Notes under the pieces: model-generated
What the model saw: the letters and a program-made list of their open reading frames with translations, nothing else
The model's database searches: none
What the model was told of the DNA's origin: nothing
Assembly (NCBI RefSeq): GCF_009711085.1
Contig: NZ_WMKA01000023.1
Span: 1 to 57,427 of the forward strand
Reading direction: 5' to 3'
Source: Cellulosimicrobium composti
Lineage (GTDB): Bacteria; Actinomycetota; Actinomycetes; Actinomycetales; Cellulomonadaceae
Length of the DNA stretch: 57,427 bases
Translations under genes and position numbers: made by a program
Shown here: positions 50,245 to 57,427 of the stretch, piece after piece
Position numbering within the stretch: position 1 is the stretch's first letter
Layout of the letters: each line of letters opens with the position of its first letter

Positions 50245-52601
50245 CGGACCGTCCACCGCCGCACCTCGTTCGCGCGGTCGACGAGCACGATCCGCTCGTC
50301 GCGCGAGTCGGTGAGCGCGGCGAGCTCGCGGTACGCGCCCTCGAGCGCGTCGCGCAGGGCAGGCTCGTCCGCCGGCACGCCGGCGATCCGCGTCGTGGGC
50401 TCCGGACCGCTCGTCGTGACGGTCTCGAGCGCGGAGCGCAGCACGCCGACGGCGAGCTCGGCGCGCTCGCGCGGCGCGATCGACACCGCGGCGACGCTCG
50501 CCATGGCGTCGGCGAGCGCGGGCAGGCCGCGGCCGGACTCGGCGAGCAGGTGCGCGCGCAGCGTCCGCGACTCGACGTACGAGCCGCGCGTCGGCCCGAC
50601 GAGGTCGAGAGCGTGCAGCGCCCCGTCGAGGTCGCCGCGCGCCTCGCGGATGCGCATGAGCCCGAACGCGGCGGGCGCCGTGTAGTTGGCGTCCGTGCGC
50701 GCGCAGATCACGTAGAGCGACTCGGCGATGTCCGGCTCGCCGCTCAGCTCGCACGCCGCGGCGAGCGCGAGCTTCGGCGCGAGCTCGCCCGGCACCTGGC
50801 CGTAGACCGCGTTGAACGACGCGCGCGCGGCGACCGCGTCGCCCTGCGCGAGCTCGCCCAGGCCGCCCACCCACGCGGCGCGCCACTCCCACGGGTCGTC
50901 GGCGAGGATCCGGGCGATCGTGTCCCGCAGCACGTCGAAGCGCTCGGCCTCGATGGCCGCGCGGGCGCGCGCGAGGCGCACCTCGACGGTGTCCTCCGGC
51001 GCGTCCGCGAGCGCGGCGAGCCGCGCGTCCGGGTCCACGACGTTGACGCCCGCGAGCCAGCTCGCCATGGGGTCGTGGTCGTCGCGCCGCAGCGACGGGA
51101 GCTCGTCCCACGCGAGCGGCCGGCCCGCGACGTCGGCGACCGGGGCCTCGAACAGCACCGACGCCGCCGAGTGCAGCGCGGGGTTGCCCGGCCCGGCGTC
51201 GGCCGCGACGACCTCGCGCAGGACGCCGAGGAGCTGCGTGCGCATCTCGTCGGCCGTCGCGAACCGGTCCGCCGGGTCGAGGGCGCACGCCTTGGCCAGC
51301 AGCCGGTAGAACGAGTCGTATTGCTGGAACACGGGCGTGTCCGCGACGGGCGGCAGCGACGCGACGTACGTCGTCGTGTTGCCGCGGAAGTCGAGCACGA
51401 GCGTCGCGAGCGTGCGGCCGATCGTGTAGATGTCGGACGCGACCGACGGGCCGACCTCCGCCACCTCGGGCGCCTGGTAGCCGACGGTGCCGAAGATCGC
51501 CGACGTCATGTCGTCCGCGCGCCGCACGCCGCCGAGGTCGATGAGCTTGACGCCGTCGCCCTGCTGGATGACGTTCTCCGGCTTGAAGTCGCAGAACAGC
51601 AGGTTGTGGTCGTGCAGGTAGGCGAACGCGGGCAGGATCGCGAGCACGTACGCGAGCGCCTGGTCGACGGGCATGGGGTCGATGACCCCGTTGTTCGCGT
51701 CGCGCCGCGCCTGGAGGATCTCCTTGAGCGACTCGCCGCCCACGTACTCCATGACGGTGTAGCCCGCGCCGTCGTGCATCGCGAAGTTGTAGATCTCGAC
51801 GATGAGCGGGTGCTCGACCTCGGCGAGGAACTGCCGCTCGGAGATCGCCGCGGCGTACGCGTCGGGGTCGCCCGAGTTCAGCAGGCCCTTGAGCACGACC
51901 CACCGACCGGACACGTTCTGGTCCCGGGCCAGGTAGATCCAGCCGAGGCCCCCGTGCGCGAGGCAGCCCACGACCTCGTACTGCCCGCCGACCAGGTCGC
52001 CGGGCTTGAGCTGCGGCGTGAAGTCGAAGCGGGTGCCGCAGTGGGGGCAGAACCCGGACGTGCGCCCGGGCTGCCCGTCGCGACCGCGGCCCACCTTCTC
52101 GCCGCACGCGGGGCAGAACCGCTTGCGCTCGGCGACCTCGGGGACGGCCATGACGGACTGCAGCGGGTCGCGCACCGGCACCGACGGCACGGTCGTCAGG
52201 CCCGCGCCGAGGCCCCGGCCGCGCAGGCGCGTCGAGGACGTCCCGACGCGGCGGGTCGCCTTGGACCCGGTCGCGGCGGTGCGTGCCGAGCCGAGCGCGG
52301 TCGAGGCGAGGCGGCTCGAGCTCGTGCGGCCGGTGCGGGTCGAGCGCTCGCCGTCGGGGTCGGCGGAGCCGGGGGCCGTGCCGGGGCGGCCCTCGACGAA
52401 GCCCGTGCCGAGCATGGCCGACGGGGACGCGGCCGCGGCGCTGCCCGGGGCGGGCGCGCCCGTCGCGCTCGCGCCGGTCGCGGTGCCCGTGGGCGCGGCG
52501 CCGGAGCCGCCGGCGGGGGACCCGCAGACGTTGCAGTAGCCGTCCTCGATGGTGCCCGGGCAGCCGGGCTCCGAGCACGGGACGGTCGCGGTGGTCGTCA
52601 C
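50241..52601 (-). CDS. pknG: PknG-type serine/threonine protein kinase
   Basis: A 786-aa soluble kinase. An N-terminal zinc ribbon (CSEPGCPGTIEDGYCNVCG) and a Ser/Thr/Arg-rich linker (about residues 30-150) precede the rubredoxin-like ribbon CPACGEK...CPHCGTRFDF. The kinase domain follows: glycine loop LAHGGLGWIYLA, Lys238 in VVLKG, catalytic loop LLFCDFKPENV (Asp338) and LIDLGG in place of DFG, as in PknG. The C-terminal 300 residues are TPR-like helices (LARARAAIEAERFDVLRDTI, LGELAQGDAVAARASFNAVY). In mycobacteria PknG controls central carbon and nitrogen flux. GGAAGGAG precedes the GTG, which overlaps the upstream stop. Confidence 0.93.
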   Translation of the reverse strand: MTTTATVPCSEPGCPGTIEDGYCNVCGSPAGGSGAAPTGTATGASATGAPAPGSAAAASPSAMLGTGFVEGRPGTAPGSADPDGERSTRTGRTSSSRLASTALGSARTAATGSKATRRVGTSSTRLRGRGLGAGLTTVPSVPVRDPLQSVMAVPEVAERKRFCPACGEKVGRGRDGQPGRTSGFCPHCGTRFDFTPQLKPGDLVGGQYEVVGCLAHGGLGWIYLARDQNVSGRWVVLKGLLNSGDPDAYAAAISERQFLAEVEHPLIVEIYNFAMHDGAGYTVMEYVGGESLKEILQARRDANNGVIDPMPVDQALAYVLAILPAFAYLHDHNLLFCDFKPENVIQQGDGVKLIDLGGVRRADDMTSAIFGTVGYQAPEVAEVGPSVASDIYTIGRTLATLVLDFRGNTTTYVASLPPVADTPVFQQYDSFYRLLAKACALDPADRFATADEMRTQLLGVLREVVAADAGPGNPALHSAASVLFEAPVADVAGRPLAWDELPSLRRDDHDPMASWLAGVNVVDPDARLAALADAPEDTVEVRLARARAAIEAERFDVLRDTIARILADDPWEWRAAWVGGLGELAQGDAVAARASFNAVYGQVPGELAPKLALAAACELSGEPDIAESLYVICARTDANYTAPAAFGLMRIREARGDLDGALHALDLVGPTRGSYVESRTLRAHLLAESGRGLPALADAMASVAAVSIAPRERAELAVGVLRSALETVTTSGPEPTTRIAGVPADEPALRDALEGAYRELAALTDSRDERIVLVDRANEVRRWTVR

Positions 52602-53704
52602 GACGACGCTCCTTCCGGGGTGGGCAGGTCGCGGGTGAGGAACTGGTACTGCTCGACGAGGAACCGGGCGAGCGTCACGTCGCACGGCGTCGCCTCGACG
52701 GCCTCGCGCGCCTCGACGAGGCCGGCGCGCACGGTGGGGGAGGCCGAGCGCCCGTTGGCCTCGGCCCGCTCCGCGAGCCGGTCGAGGCTGTAGCGCAGCT
52801 CGGCGCGCTCGCGCAGCGGCTTGGTGTAGGCGTCCTCGACGGTCTCGACGGCGCGCGCGACGGTCGCCAGGCGCGCGGCGTACGCGTCGAGCTCGAAGCG
52901 CGAGTCCGGCACGGGGCCGAGGCGCGAGACGTCGGGCACGGCCAGGCGCGGCGGGTGCGCGATCTCGCGACGGCAGCGCGCGACGAGCTCCCGGAGCGCG
53001 GGCTCGCGCGCCTCGAGCGCGGCGCGCTGCTCTTGCGTGCGCGCGCGGTCGCGCCGCAGCTCGCGCCGCTGCGCGGACGCGACGATGAGGTCGCGCTCGG
53101 CCCGCGCGACCTCCGTCTCGAGCTCCGCGAGCGGGCCCGAGACGTCGGCACCGCGCGCGGCCTGCGCGACGAGGTGGTCGAGGCGCCCCCGCAGGGTCTC
53201 GACGCGCCCCCGCGCGTCGGCGTCCGACCCGGCGAGGTCCTCGCACCGCACGAGCTCGGCGCGCACGCCGCGCAGGCGCGCGACCTGGTCGGCCGTGTGC
53301 GGGTCGAACGACAGGCGCGTGCGGAGCTGGACGACGAGCGCGTCGCACAGCTTGACGGCCTCGACGAGGGAGACGAGCGCGGCGCCCGAGCCCGAGTCGA
53401 GGCGGCCCCAGACGAGCTGGGAGATCCTCTCGCGCGCGACGGCGTCGGCCCGGCCCGAGTCCCACACGGGCCGGATCTCGTCGGCGCGCGAGCGGATCGC
53501 CTGCCACAGCGTGAGCGCGAGCACGAGGTCGGAGGTGTACGCGTCGGGCGTCGCGGCCGACTGCGCCGCGGCGTCGAGCCGGTCGAGCTCCGTGCGGCGC
53601 TCGTCGAGCCACGTCTCGAGCGCGGCGAGGTACGCCAGGAGGTCGGCGGCGGGGATCGCCTCGCCGAGCCGTCCCGGCGCCTCCGGTGCGGGCGTGCGCG
53701 TCAC
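52598..53704 (-). CDS. Uncharacterised helical protein between glnH and pknG
   Basis: A 368-aa soluble protein with no domain that I recognise. It is nearly all alpha-helical and highly charged, with heptad-like stretches (YLAALETWLDERRTELDRLD, LRRDRARTQEQRAALEAREP and LRYSLDRLAERAEANGRSAS) typical of coiled coils. No signal peptide or transmembrane segment is visible. It is joined by GTGA overlaps to glnH upstream and to pknG downstream, so fixed stoichiometry with the kinase is likely. The mycobacterial glnX-glnH-pknG operon has no gene in this place, so it may be an adaptor linking the membrane sensor to the kinase; that is inference. Confidence 0.8.
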   Translation of the reverse strand: MTRTPAPEAPGRLGEAIPAADLLAYLAALETWLDERRTELDRLDAAAQSAATPDAYTSDLVLALTLWQAIRSRADEIRPVWDSGRADAVARERISQLVWGRLDSGSGAALVSLVEAVKLCDALVVQLRTRLSFDPHTADQVARLRGVRAELVRCEDLAGSDADARGRVETLRGRLDHLVAQAARGADVSGPLAELETEVARAERDLIVASAQRRELRRDRARTQEQRAALEAREPALRELVARCRREIAHPPRLAVPDVSRLGPVPDSRFELDAYAARLATVARAVETVEDAYTKPLRERAELRYSLDRLAERAEANGRSASPTVRAGLVEAREAVEATPCDVTLARFLVEQYQFLTRDLPTPEGASS

Positions 53705-54711
53705 GGCGTGCGGCCGTACACCGCGGCCGGCGGGGTCGGGGCGGGGCCGAGGCCGCCGAGCCACTCGTCGTAGATCGCGGCCCAGCGCCCGTCGGACTTC
53801 ATCTGCTCCAGGACGCCGTTGACGAACCGCACCATGTCCACGTCCTGCGCGGGCACGCCGATGCCGTAGGGCTCGTCGCTGATCGCCTCGCCCACGACCT
53901 TCGCGTACGGGTCCTGGGCCGCGAAGCCCGCGAGGATCGTGTCGTCGCCCGTGATCGCGTCGACCTTGCCCTGCTGGAACAGCACGAGGCACTGCGTGTG
54001 CGTCGTCGCCGGGACGGGCTCGATGCCCGCGAACTGCTCGAGGCGCGTGAGCGTCGTCGTGCCCTCGGGTGCGCACACGCGCTGGCCCTCGAGGTCCGCG
54101 ATCCCGTTCGCGGTCGAGTCGCGCGTCACGAGCACCTTCTGCCCCGCGTGGTAGTACTCCGCGGAGAACGCGATGGACTCCCAGCGCTCGCAGGTGATGG
54201 TGAACGCACGCGCGACGAGGTCGACCTCGCCGTTCTCGAGCACGTCGAGGCGCTGCCCGGACGTGATGACGCGGAACTGCAGCCGGTCGGGGTCGCCGAA
54301 GATCGCGCGCGAGATCTCGTGGAGCACGTCGATGTCGAAGCCCTCGATCTGCCCGGACAGCGGGTTGCGCGCGCCCATGAGCAGCGTGTCGGCCGAGACG
54401 CCGACGACGAGCGAGCCGCGGTCGCGGATCTCGGCCATCGTGCTGCCGCCGGGCAGCGCCTCCGGGCCCGGCAGCGCGCCCTCGGGAGCGTAGGACGCGA
54501 GCGGGTCTGCGCACTCGGCCGGCGCCGCGGGCGCGGCGGGCGCCTCCTCGGCACCCTCCTGCGCGGGCGCCTCGGCGAGGCGCAGGTCGTCCGCGCCGGA
54601 CGGCCCTGAGCACGCCGCGAGCGCGAGGACCGCGGCGACGGCGGCCGCGACGGCACCGCCGGTGTGGCGGCGCCGGGTGGTCCGGGCGGGGAAGGCGAGC
54701 GTCGTGGTCAC
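53701..54711 (-). CDS. glnH: GlnH-like amino-acid-binding lipoprotein
   Basis: A 336-aa extracytoplasmic lipoprotein. A twin-Arg-rich start is followed by a hydrophobic stretch and lipobox LALAACSG. The mature protein is a periplasmic-binding fold of the amino-acid type: RGSLVVGVSADTLLMGARNP, GFDIDVLHEISRAIFGDPDR, DLVARAFTITCERWESIAFS, GTTTLTRLEQFAG, QQGKVDAITGDDTILAGFA and ISDEPYGIGVP. It lies between the GlnX-like membrane protein and the kinase as in mycobacteria, where GlnH senses Asp/Glu rather than feeding a transporter. No ABC permease or ATPase gene lies beside it, which supports a sensor role. Confidence 0.91.
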   Translation of the reverse strand: MTTTLAFPARTTRRRHTGGAVAAAVAAVLALAACSGPSGADDLRLAEAPAQEGAEEAPAAPAAPAECADPLASYAPEGALPGPEALPGGSTMAEIRDRGSLVVGVSADTLLMGARNPLSGQIEGFDIDVLHEISRAIFGDPDRLQFRVITSGQRLDVLENGEVDLVARAFTITCERWESIAFSAEYYHAGQKVLVTRDSTANGIADLEGQRVCAPEGTTTLTRLEQFAGIEPVPATTHTQCLVLFQQGKVDAITGDDTILAGFAAQDPYAKVVGEAISDEPYGIGVPAQDVDMVRFVNGVLEQMKSDGRWAAIYDEWLGGLGPAPTPPAAVYGRTP

Positions 54712-56045
54712 CGGTACTCCTCCAGTCGTGCCGAAACGCCGCGCCACGCGAGCAGCGCCGCGACGAGTCCCGCCACGAGCACGAGCCAGCCCGCGACGGT
54801 CGCGGTCGTCGCCGCGCCGTCGAGACGGTCGCTCGTCGCGGCGGCGCCGGTCTCGATGTCGTCGCGCGCGGACGCGGAGAACGCGTCGAACGCGGCGTTG
54901 GGGCTCTCGGGGTCGGTCGCGGTCGCGAGCGCGACCGCCTCGTCCCACCGGCCGTCGTCGTCGAGCGCGCGGATCTCCGCGTGCCGGGCGACCCACGCGT
55001 CGAGGGCCTGGGCCGTCGAGCCGTCGAGGATGCCCTCCGCGGCGGCGGCGTCGAGCCGCGCGGCCGCGTCGTCCGTCGCGGTGACGAACGCCTCCTCGTA
55101 CGCCTGGCCCGACCCGCGCTTGATGAGCGTGAACGCCTCCATCGACTTCGCGTCGTTCCCGAGCGAGTACGCCTGGGACGCGGCGAGCGTCGCCGCGTAC
55201 GGACCCGTGCGCACGTCCTGCGCGCGCGAGCTCGCCTGCGCGAGCAGCACGGTGGCCACCACGCCCACGACGAGCACGACGCCCGTCGCGACCGCGAGAC
55301 CCACGTTGAGCACGCGGTGCGTCCGGCGCGCGAGCCAGACCTGGCTCGCGAGCAGCACCGCGAGCGCGAGCAGCCCGCCCGCGAGCACCCAGAGCGCGTT
55401 GCGCACGCCCGAGAAGTCGGCGGCGACGCGGTCGGCGTCGTCCAGCACGACCTCGTCGAGCGTCGGGAGCATCTGCTCGCGCAGGATCGTCGACGCCTGG
55501 TCGAGGTAGGCCGAGCCGACGGGGAAGCCCTGGCGGTTGCTCGCGCGCGCCTGCTCCACGAGCCCCGTGTAGACCGTGAGGTCGGCCGCGACCTCGCCGA
55601 GCAGCGCGGCGTCGCCCTCGTTGCTCCCCGACAGGGTCGCGAGCCGCGTCGCGGCCTGGTCCACGAGGTCGTCGTAGCGCGCGCGCTGGTCGGCGGGCTC
55701 GAGGCCGCCGACGAGGAACGCGCCCGTCGCCGTCGCGTCCGCCGCGACGAGCGCGTTGCGGACCTCCTGGACGCCCACGAGCTGGGCCGCGTCCTCGCTC
55801 GCCGCCTCGAGCGCGCGCGACTGCACGCTGCCGGCCTGGAACCCGAGCACGCCCAGCGCGAGCGCGGCGAGCACGCACAGCGCCATGACGAGCCGCAGCT
55901 TGCCCGGGGTGCGGCGCAGCGCGCGCCGCGCTCGGGACGCGCGGGCGGTCGGCGCGGCCGCCGGTGCGGGCGCGCTCGTGCCCGGCGCTGTGCCGGGCAC
56001 GGGGGCGGTGGGCTGGCCCGCCGGGCGGACCGGGGTGGTCGTCAT
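54708..56045 (-). CDS. GlnX-like four-helix membrane sensor protein
   Basis: A 445-aa membrane protein. After a disordered 45-residue N-terminus, the first helix is LRLVMALCVLAALALGVLGF. A large outside loop (about 75-220) follows, then helices at ALWVLAGGLLALAVLLASQV, VGLAVATGVVLVVGVVATVL and, after a second outside loop, ATVAGWLVLVAGLVAALLAW. The loops contain ATATGAFLVGGLEPADQRARYDD and similar four-helix sensor-like segments (piece AFLVGGLEPADQ). This topology and position match GlnX of the PknG pathway, the proposed link between outside GlnH and inside kinase. There is no HAMP or kinase domain. The ATG overlaps the AAA+ stop (ATGA). Confidence 0.84.
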   Translation of the reverse strand: MTTTPVRPAGQPTAPVPGTAPGTSAPAPAAAPTARASRARRALRRTPGKLRLVMALCVLAALALGVLGFQAGSVQSRALEAASEDAAQLVGVQEVRNALVAADATATGAFLVGGLEPADQRARYDDLVDQAATRLATLSGSNEGDAALLGEVAADLTVYTGLVEQARASNRQGFPVGSAYLDQASTILREQMLPTLDEVVLDDADRVAADFSGVRNALWVLAGGLLALAVLLASQVWLARRTHRVLNVGLAVATGVVLVVGVVATVLLAQASSRAQDVRTGPYAATLAASQAYSLGNDAKSMEAFTLIKRGSGQAYEEAFVTATDDAAARLDAAAAEGILDGSTAQALDAWVARHAEIRALDDDGRWDEAVALATATDPESPNAAFDAFSASARDDIETGAAATSDRLDGAATTATVAGWLVLVAGLVAALLAWRGVSARLEEYR

Positions 56046-57427
56046 GCGTTCTCCTCGGCGGTGGAGGGTGCGGTCTGGGGGGCGCCGGCCGGGTCGTGCC
56101 CGGCGCGCTCGGGGTCGGTCTGGTCGGCCGCGGTGGGGTCGCTCGCGATCGGGTCGGCCATGGCCGGGTCGCCCTCGGCGGGTTCGTCCGGGGCCGCGGG
56201 CGGGTCGAGCGTGGCGAGCAGCGCGGGGGCGCCCTCGCCGTCGACGACGTCGACCGGCAGCAGGAGGCGCAGCTCGTCGACGCTGGGTCGCGCGGTGTCG
56301 CGCAGGCGCCACGCGTGGCGCGCGACCGCCGCGTCGAGCACGTTGCGCGCCCAGCGCGCGTTGCCGAAGCCCTCGGTGCGTGGCTGCGCGGCGGCCAGGC
56401 GCTCGAACACGTCGAGCGCCTCGGGCGTCGGCTCGAAGTCGGCGCGGGACGCCATGCTCGCGAAGATGTCGCGCAGCTCGGCGTCGGCGTAGTCCTCGAA
56501 CGTGATCGTCGTGGAGAACCGCGACTCGAGGCCCGGGTTCGTCGCGAGGAAGTCCGCCATCGGCCCGGGGTAGCCCGCCACGATGACGACGAGCTCGTCG
56601 CGGTGGTCCTCCATGTCCTTGACGAGCGTGTTGATCGCCTCCGCGCCGTACTGGTCCTCCGCGAGGCCGTACGCCTCGTCGACGAACAGCACGCCCCCGA
56701 GCGCCGTCGCGACGACCTCCGACGTCTTCACCGCGGTCTGCCCGAGGTACCCCGCGACGAGCTCGGAGCGGTCCACCTCGACGAGGTGGCCCTTCTCGAG
56801 CAGCCCGAGCGCGCGGTAGATGCCGGCGACGAGGCGCGCGACCGTCGTCTTGCCCGTGCCCGGGTTCCCGAGGAACACGAGGTGCCGCGTGAGCGTCGGG
56901 CGCGTCAGTCCCGCCTCCGCGCGCAGCTTCTCGACGCGCAGGAGCTCGGTCTGGCGATGGATCTCGTCCTTGACCCGGGCGAGGCCGGTGAGCGCGTCGA
57001 GCTCGGCGAGCAGCTCGTCGAGGGAGCGGACCGGCTCCTCCTCGGCGGCGGCCGTCGCCGCCTCGCCCGTCGTCGCTCCTGTCCCCGCCGTCCCCGGCTC
57101 TCCCGGCGTGGACGTCGCGTCCGCCGGGGCGGCACCCGGGCCCGACGGCGCGGCGTCGGCGGGGGCGGGCGCGCCGGGGCGGCCGGCGAGCGCGTCGAGG
57201 ATCGACGCGACCGACGGCACCTCCGGCGCAGGCCGTCGCACGGCGTCGAGCGAGCCCTGCGCGGCGAGCAGGTCGCCGAGGTCGAACGGGTCCGCCCCGC
57301 CCGCACCGGGTCGTGCCGCGACCGCTGCGCCCGCGGCGGGGGACGTCGTCGGGCCCGACGGCGCGTGCCCGGCCCCCGGGACGACCGCGCGGCCCGCACC
57401 GGACTGCTGGACCGCGGCCGTCGCGGC
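56042..57427 (-). CDS. CbxX/CfqX-type AAA+ ATPase (5' end outside window)
   Basis: An AAA+ ATPase of the CbbX/SpoVK-like group. A GTG at 57239-57241 would give 399 aa, but the frame stays open to the window edge for 62 more codons with gene-like content (GGADPFDLGDLLAAQGSLDA), so the true start is probably to the right. Core motifs are LDALTGLARVKDEIHRQTEL, Walker A LGNPGTGKTTVARLVAG, pore/loop segment ELVAGYLGQTAVKTSE, Walker B GGVLFVDEAYGLA, sensor 1 VVIVAGYPGPM and the arginine region NPGLESRF. The C-terminal 70 residues are acidic and disordered. It heads the PknG-type operon as seen here and may remodel a partner in the pathway. Confidence 0.88.
   Translation of the reverse strand, partial: AATAAVQQSGAGRAVVPGAGHAPSGPTTSPAAGAAVAARPGAGGADPFDLGDLLAAQGSLDAVRRPAPEVPSVASILDALAGRPGAPAPADAAPSGPGAAPADATSTPGEPGTAGTGATTGEAATAAAEEEPVRSLDELLAELDALTGLARVKDEIHRQTELLRVEKLRAEAGLTRPTLTRHLVFLGNPGTGKTTVARLVAGIYRALGLLEKGHLVEVDRSELVAGYLGQTAVKTSEVVATALGGVLFVDEAYGLAEDQYGAEAINTLVKDMEDHRDELVVIVAGYPGPMADFLATNPGLESRFSTTITFEDYADAELRDIFASMASRADFEPTPEALDVFERLAAAQPRTEGFGNARWARNVLDAAVARHAWRLRDTARPSVDELRLLLPVDVVDGEGAPALLATLDPPAAPDEPAEGDPAMADPIASDPTAADQTDPERAGHDPAGAPQTAPSTAEENA

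Noticed and set aside
52598-54711. Amino-acid ABC import operon around glnH
   Set aside because: No permease or ATPase gene is adjacent; the order fits the PknG sensing operon instead.

Overview
The window is very GC-rich, densely packed bacterial chromosome with strong G/C bias at third codon positions. Gene content (DUF3039, DUF2017 and DUF3054 proteins, ClpS, a PknG-type kinase with GlnX/GlnH, leaderless promoters of TANNNT type, GTG starts) points to an actinobacterium. A member of the Cellulomonadaceae/Promicromonosporaceae (Cellulosimicrobium-like) is my best guess; that is inference from gene style, not a database match.

Layout. 1-8.4 kb is core metabolism: DUF3039, an SF2 helicase, pncB (NAD salvage), clpS-DUF2017, murI, a metallo-beta-lactamase-fold protein, rph and rdgB. 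8.4-20 kb is mixed: DUF3054, DUF1254, an ABC-F ATPase, a flavodoxin, a NUDIX-like/membrane protein pair, a transporter/PLP-decarboxylase pair, thioredoxin, a PAS-ANTAR regulator, bcp, a lone GroES-like protein, tRNA-Leu and two identical tRNA-Lys genes. 20.4-24.2 kb encodes a large secreted calcineurin-type phosphoesterase. At 24.4-25.9 kb a TrpB-like synthase is preceded by a 13-codon leader ORF with two adjacent Trp codons, which looks like an attenuator. trmB and a DUF485-actP acetate permease pair follow. A complete IS481-family element (28884-29987) sits exactly at the actP stop codon.

30-41 kb holds a flavin disulfide reductase, an ATP-grasp enzyme, a four-gene glycine-betaine-type ABC importer, a LysE exporter, tRNA-His, oligoribonuclease, a PAP2 phosphatase and an ArsR-MFS pair. 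41-46 kb (minus strand) is a biotin-type ECF operon (bioY, acyl-AMP ligase, thiolase, EcfA, EcfT). An hsp20 gene under a CIRCE element is divergent from it.

46.7-57.4 kb (minus strand) is the most striking region. It has eight genes, with six of seven junctions overlapping by 4 bp: AAA+ ATPase, GlnX-like membrane protein, GlnH-like lipoprotein, an unrecognised helical protein, PknG-type kinase, PP2C phosphatase, vWA protein and FHA protein. It combines the mycobacterial GlnX-GlnH-PknG amino-acid sensing module with a vWA/PP2C/kinase triad, an FHA reader and an AAA+ machine. The kinase, the phosphatase and the FHA protein all carry similar N-terminal zinc ribbons. I read it as an extended nutrient-sensing phospho-signalling system.
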